A stretch of 64,000 nucleotides of DNA, taken from positions 15,963,501 to 16,027,500 of the forward strand of contig NC_081819.1 in assembly GCF_030704535.1 (NCBI RefSeq). The letters are read 5' to 3'. Both the position numbers and the translations under genes were made by a program. Under the pieces are notes generated by a model that saw only the letters and a list, made by a program, of their open reading frames with translations, was not told the DNA's origin and did not search any database. This document shows, one piece after another, positions 58,376 to 64,000 of the stretch (positions are counted from its first letter, which is position 1; each line of letters opens with the position of its first letter). This DNA comes from Vitis vinifera. Lineage: Eukaryota > Streptophyta > Magnoliopsida > Vitales > Vitaceae.

Positions 58376-61300
58376 TCAGATGTAAACGGGTTTGACATCA
58401 TTGGGCCCAAAACTTGCAGAACATACAGGACACTTGCGGTTACGAGCTTCAATAATTCTTTGCACACAGGGATTGCAGAATAAGTGATAGCATTTTGTGA
58501 TGACAACCTGAAGAACCAAGACATGCCTAATAAATATACCACAAGGATAAGAAGCGAGAACAAACAAAATGACAAGTCTATATCAAAGTGAGATCTTTTT
58601 CCACTAATATAATACTAAACTGGTATTATAAGCACAATCACTACTATGGCTATTATTTCAAGCAACATTGACAAAGGGACAATGTTCCTAGTCTAGGCCC
58701 AGAAGGATTGTGAGGCAGGGTGAGAGATGCCTATGCTCACAAAAATCAACAAAAAGGAGGGAGCAGGAACTCTCTAGTGCATCCAAAAGAGATGGATGAG
58801 ATCAGTGAACCTCAGATACCAAGTAATAATCCCAGCGAATCGATACCCAAGATCAACCCCAACTCTTTACTAGTAGTGTTTTACTTAAATCAATTTTTTA
58901 ACCTTTTTAAAATGTTACTAAGGTGTTTTAACAGGTTTCAAACTTTTATGTAGAAGGCATTTTGGAATGTTATAAGCCCCCTCTTATGGGAAATAAAATT
59001 TATCAGAAAAAAAATAGAAAGCGAAAAAAAAAAAAAAAAAAACAATAATCTCCCATTGTATACCCATCCCCATGCAGCCACCACTTCCCCTGTCACTCTT
59101 CTCTCTTCTTCCTAATTTTTCCCAAATCATAGTTTGGAGAATCCAAATATAATCCTTCCATTGTGGTCTCTACGAAGAAGGCTTTGCTTCACACAAATTC
59201 AATTGCCAACAAAGTACCCTGCACCCATCAAAATTTAAATGTTTTGACACTCCAGATGAATCCTAGGACTATGATAAAACCTACATCCACAGAATTTCTG
59301 ATGAATGAGCATAAAGATTTCTGGTATTACCACAGAATGGTATAGTGGAGAGAACCTTTTCATCAATATTTTTAGCCCCCAATGGAAATCTTCAAATATT
59401 CCTCTGTTCCTAGCCGATACCACAAATGAGCAAATTGAGGTACATAAACGCTGTAGCTCAGATGATATCCTAGAGGGAGTTTGAAGTCGAGAAGTTGGGA
59501 GTACAAGCCCATCTGAGGATCACTAAGCTTTCAGTATTTTTTTCAAAATTATAGCTTTGATATTCTTTTCTGTAGGAAAAAAAAACTGATTTATGATCAC
59601 CTAGACAGATTATCTTCTAAACCTGGAAATGAGAATCCCAGAATAGAGGAAACGATCGAGGGAAGGCCATCCTTGCTGATCTCAAAAGAAAGAAACCAAC
59701 TAGAAAAGGCGACATCAAAATAAGAGAGGAGATGATTAAAAATCCCTCATCCTTCACAAACACAATGCAAATGTGAGGACAGAAAGCTTTATACGTCCTT
59801 CTGTCCTCATCCTTGGTATAGTGCAGGCAGTGGCTACCCACTGGGGACAAGTACAATATGGGGACCTTTCCAATGTGTTCCTACATCCTGATCACTTCTG
59901 GCTATCAGGGAAGCAAGATTCTGCATTTCATTAATGGAACTTTTTGAGATTACTATCTAGGCAAAGCTTGACACTGCATGCACTTATATGATCAAATCTC
60001 TTCAGCAGAGGAAAATAAATCACAAATGGAGGTTCAAGGGTCCAAAGTCTTGAATGAAACATCAGAAAGGCATCTTTATCAAGATTTATAAAGGAAATGA
60101 GTTCAGGGAATCTTGGCATTCTTAGGTTGCATATGGATTTAAAAATCCAGACGTTGCCACCATGAGCAAGTAGGTTCGCTATTGAGGTAGATCTGACCAA
60201 CATGGCCCTAGATAAATGGTTCAAGACATGAACTCAAAAGGATAGATTCTTCCTCCCCCTACAAAAGAAGAAAATTGTATCCTTCAAGCAATGAATTTTA
60301 GCACTTGTCTAACATCAAACATCACCAAAAAATGTCGAAGATCACAAGTTATAAGTTAATAATCCAAACCTACCCTTCAGTGGTCACTTTCAAATCCTGA
60401 CCAGCAGCATGACCTTCATATACATAAAACCACATTTTCATCATGCTTTTAAATACCCCTTATAGGAACCTCCACTCTGAAAACCAGAATACTAGTACCT
60501 AGTTCCTCTATGTATAGAAACTTTGGAATGAAGCACAATTTCCAAAAACACATAACCTTCCTTCTCAACCACAATTCAGAATAAAACAAAAACCAAAAAA
60601 AGTGAGGACTGTTCTCTTTATAAAAAAAAAGCTAGGACTTGCCAAAATTGGCAAACTAGGATCTTAACAAGCTACATGGCTTAGTTAAAGGTATCTTAAC
60701 GAGATCAAACATACCCAACCACAATCAAATCCAAAAAGGAAAACTATTTTTAGAGCATCAGACATTTATATGCCCCCAAAAATCAGGGCAAACATCAACA
60801 GAACAAGACTAATCAAACTACTTACAACACAATCCCACAATAACAAAATGCTATGCCCCAAGTTCACATGATATCTCCATACTCCCAAAAAGAAAGGGAC
60901 CAACCAAATGCCTAAACCATCTTGGATCCCTAAAGGATGCTAATTGGGGTTTCTGCACTCGCAAGCTTCCATGTATAGAAGCTTTAGTTTTCTTCCCTCA
61001 AGGTTGAGTGCTCAGGCTGGTAATTTCTTCTCTAGAGAAGCCAATGCTGCAACTTGAAGTATATTAAAGTGCTTCGAGGTTTAAACTTAGATGTTATGCC
61101 TCAAAATGCAAGCTGGACACTTCAAGTAATAGGTTAGACTTTTGCCTTACTGCATATATCTCATATTTTTCTCTAAAGAATTTTCCACTCACAAAACTAG
61201 AACATAAATTTTAACTCATTTTTGGTACACATAAAAATGTATAAACCTTTATTATTTCCCTCTCTTCTTGAAGTAAGAGTTGGAAACCGCCTTAAATCAA

Positions 61301-63650
61301 GAAATGAGAAAACACGGCAGATAATACAATGGATCCTTAAAGGAGTCCATTCCCTTGTCTTGATCTAAATTTGAACATTGTGGAAGAATGTCTCGTTATT
61401 CTTGATCTTTTTAATTAATAGAAAAGATCTATTAGGTTTCTAATTAAAAGGAAAAAAAAAAAAAAAGAAGGATGATGGATCCTTTGAGAGGAACCAAGGA
61501 AATAGTAAAGAGCACAATAATTATATATATAAACTAAAAAGGAAAAGAAAATGCTCACATGACATCTAACTCAAATTTAAGGGAGATAACTCCCAAAAAA
61601 GCATCCAAGATTAGAGATCCCTCTCAGCCAATGCCATAAATGAACCTCATCTACTGGCTCCAGCCCAGGGAAATGACAGAAGAATCTTTTTCAACAAAAA
61701 ACCTTTATCCTTCTACAAGACTTTGTCCTCAGCTTCAACCTCGACCTTTCCAGCAAGGAGATCTGGGATCCTAAAGTATTGTACAGGGTTAGCTTTTTGG
61801 TTTGAGAGAAAATCAAGGAGAAAATCCTAGCCATAGATCACCTTATAAGACATGATTGGACCTTCATAAATCAATTTTGTTTGTGCAAACAAAATAAAGA
61901 CACTGTAAATCACATTCTGATTTCCAGTATCTGAGTTCTACTACATAGTCACATTTGCAGTGCAAACAAAATTGATAATCACACTTGTATTCACTGCATC
62001 TAGGCTTCTGCATGAGCCCTTTGTTGCTCTCTCTTTTTTTGGGTCTCTTGGGTCCCTTCCCAAGCAATCAGATACCTACTATAGGGTGGTTGGAAAGGCA
62101 ATTTCCTAGTGAAGAATAGCAAACTGATTTAGAAAATGGCTTATCTATGTTCTATTTCGGAAAATTTTGAAAAAAGAGGATTCCAAGATCCTTCAACGGT
62201 TTAGAAGGGTCAGTACAAGTGGTGGAAAAGTCAATTTATCAAAACTCCACTTTTGTGGTTTAAAGGGCAATCATGATAAACAGATTTTCCATCATAGACT
62301 GACTTCATAGATAGTCTGTGGTTGGGGTAGTCAAGGAGGGATCTTATATTTCTTTCCTTTCATGAGCCTTGCAATGCCTTATATACTCCCTGTGTACTTG
62401 GATCACACCCTTGCTTTTTGTTATGCACTTTTTTAATAGTACTTTTCAATTTAGTTGCCCATAATTTCAATTTAACATTTTAGTATCCTACCACCAAAGA
62501 AGGTAAACACAAGAACTATTAAATCATTATGTTGAGTAACAAACAAAGCTGAAAGTATCCAACATCTTGGAGTCCAAACCACAGTTGCAAGATGCTTTTG
62601 CCCTCAGTGGAAAACTAGTTTTCCAGGAAACACAACTATGAACAATTCACTAAAAATATGAAAAGATTCCTATCACCAGAAATGATCTAGAATTGTTAAT
62701 TTCCCTTCATAACATCCAAGTCCAATCCCTTAATTCAGTCCTTCCTATGTTTCTCTAAGATTTCTCATCTTTTTTTACGCACTTCCTCATTAAGTTTATC
62801 TTTTTCCAATCATCTCAAACTGCTTCCCATGATTCCTACATTTTCCTTGGATAAAACTTCCATAAAGTTTCACATCCTGATTCCCCAAAGTAACTATGGT
62901 CTAGAAAGCACCAAGCACTACCAATCAAAGTTTGCATTTCAGGCTTGTCAGCCCATAACATAAAAATAGTAAGTGGGCACTCACCTCTTTTGGCCTCTCA
63001 TGGCATATACCGCACTTCAGTATATCCCTGTATTCTCTGAGTTCCTGTCGAAGCTTGTCCACAATCGATGACCCCTCTGTCTGTGCTCTAAGACGTGAAG
63101 CCTTTCTCCTTACAACTTCCAATTCCTCCTCTGTTCTTTTCTTTTCAAACCTGAGATACAGCGAGAATGATCAATTTATGCCTGTACTTTGCATAGGTTG
63201 CGAGTGAAGGGAAATATATATGTTCCATTACCTCTCTTTCTCTAGTTCAATCTGCAGCTCTCCAAGACTAACTCGACTCTTGTCGACTTTGGATTGTGAT
63301 TCCTCCAGTGACTCCCTTGCTTGCTGAGATAATCTAGTCACATCCAGTAACCTTTTTTGGAAATTAGCCAAAGTACCTAAGCTTTGCAATCTATCTTCTG
63401 CAAGTTTTTGAACCTGATCTGAGCACATCTTCAACTACAAAGAAAATACATTGACACAATATTAGCATTTTTTATGAAATTGAGTTAATGTCAAACAAAC
63501 GTTTACAAATACCTGATCTTCAATTCTTCCAGCTTTCATGTCAAAAAAACCAAGAGATGTAGTGGCTCGTTGAAATCCCCTCTCCATGGTTTGTTTTTCC
63601 ATCAGTAGAGAATCCTGCAGCTGTCTTGACCTCACACCCTCTAAAACAAG
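58376..63650 (-). CDS. HUB1: HUB1/BRE1-type histone H2B E3 ubiquitin ligase, C-terminal four exons (partial)
   Basis: Minus-strand exons in transcription order are 63650-63513, 63434-63232, 63150-62985 and 58507-58376, all with GT/AG borders and in frame. They encode coiled-coil sequence (LVLEGVRSRQLQDSLLMEKQ, LKMCSDQVQKLAEDRLQSL, SLEESQSKVDKSRVSLGELQ, EEELEVVRRKASRL) and then a complete C3HC4 RING split by a 4.5-kb intron: CGICHERPKE then VVITKCYHLFCNPC and RKCPVCSASF, ending NDVKPVYI. In this family the RING recruits the E2 and the dimeric coiled coil binds chromatin partners, giving H2B monoubiquitination in the nucleus. The ending resembles HUB1 more than HUB2 as I recall them. Exons further 5' lie beyond the window end. 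Confidence 0.93.
58508..62984 (-). other. Large last intron of the HUB1-like gene (4,477 bp)
   Basis: It separates the two halves of the RING finger. No transposon coding region is recognisable. A poly-A-ending block near 58980-59042 (TTTATCAGAAAAAAAA, then a long A run) may be an old retroelement tail. The rest shows nothing I can identify. Confidence 0.7.
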
Positions 63651-64000
63651 CTGAAAGAGGAAGAACCAAAGTCACAATATCAACTCAAAATGAAAACACT
63701 GAATAGACATGTAAATGAAAATTTGGCCTGAGAGCCCCACCAAAACCCACACCACCCATTCCCCAAACCACCACCATCAGCCACTGAGGTATGCTTGTGG
63801 AGGTCTTAAGAGCGAATATGCAGGCTACAGATGTGTTACACTAATATTTGAAAAGTAAGCAAAATTTCCTTAATATATGCCAAAGAATATTTTTAAGGAA
63901 TGTCAAATCTCAGATGTTTTAAGCAGGAAAATATGAGCACATAAACTTAGTTGATTTGACAAAAATGAATAAAATTTCTTATTAGAAGTCATATTCCTAT
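63651..64000 (-). other. Intron of the HUB1-like gene at the window edge
   Basis: Upstream of the exon acceptor at 63651-63653 no further coding exon was recognised before the window ends. Confidence 0.5.

Noticed and set aside
61864-62067. 67-codon cysteine-rich minus-strand frame in the HUB1 intron
   Set aside because: Repeated YKCDYQF/HCKCDYVV words look like a zinc-finger remnant, but there is no continuation, splice site or family match.
1-64000. tRNA, rRNA or miRNA genes
   Set aside because: No cloverleaf with recognisable A and B boxes, no rRNA-like blocks and no convincing miRNA-type hairpin were noticed by eye. A covariance-model scan was not possible.

Overview
This is a eukaryotic, dicot-plant nuclear window. 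It is AT-rich, has GT/AG introns, and carries plant-specific families (DREB/AP2, plant L1 LINEs, FAR1-type Mutator elements). Large LINEs tolerated inside introns and the repeat types recall grapevine (Vitis), but the species is inferred and was not tested.

Layout. (1) 1-17.9 kb is mostly AT-rich intergenic DNA around one intronless gene, a DREB A-4 type AP2/ERF transcription factor (4015-4782). MITE-like elements and small tandem duplications surround it. (2) 17.86-19.73 kb is a degenerate tandem repeat split by a solo LTR (17996-19327) with a perfect 5-bp target duplication. (3) 19734-33720 is a composite transposon island. It starts with TGTAAACCCC, ends with GGGGTCCACA and is flanked by AGTAT on both sides, as expected of one gypsy-type LTR insertion. 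The LTR is interrupted by about 10.8 kb that holds a Ulp1-protease gene (+ strand, decayed), a 21-bp ACCGGTTGA minisatellite and a FAR1/Mutator transposase (- strand, decayed). The first ~765 bp of the LTR is present twice, once on each side of the insert. (4) 33.7-37.2 kb is intergenic. (5) 37258-56651 is a complete nine-exon ATG3 gene (314 aa). Its ~13.9-kb intron 1 contains an old minus-strand LINE, into which a nearly full-length sense LINE (42463-48673) has inserted. (6) 58376-63650 on the minus strand holds the last four exons of a HUB1/BRE1-type H2B ubiquitin ligase, tail-to-tail with ATG3; the rest lies beyond the window.

The three host genes (stress/development transcription factor, autophagy E2-like enzyme, chromatin E3 ligase) are not an operon or pathway. 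Most of the remaining sequence is transposon-derived. The most unusual observations are: the LTR/Mutator composite with its long duplication; an HMG-box-like plus plant-mobile-like plus Ulp1 fusion carried with a Mutator transposase; two 11-13-nt insertions that look like extreme 5'-truncated LINE insertions with perfect 17-20-bp target duplications; and two long poly-G runs bracketing LINE ORF1, the first of which sits in the wrong phase between the upstream ATGs and the ORF.
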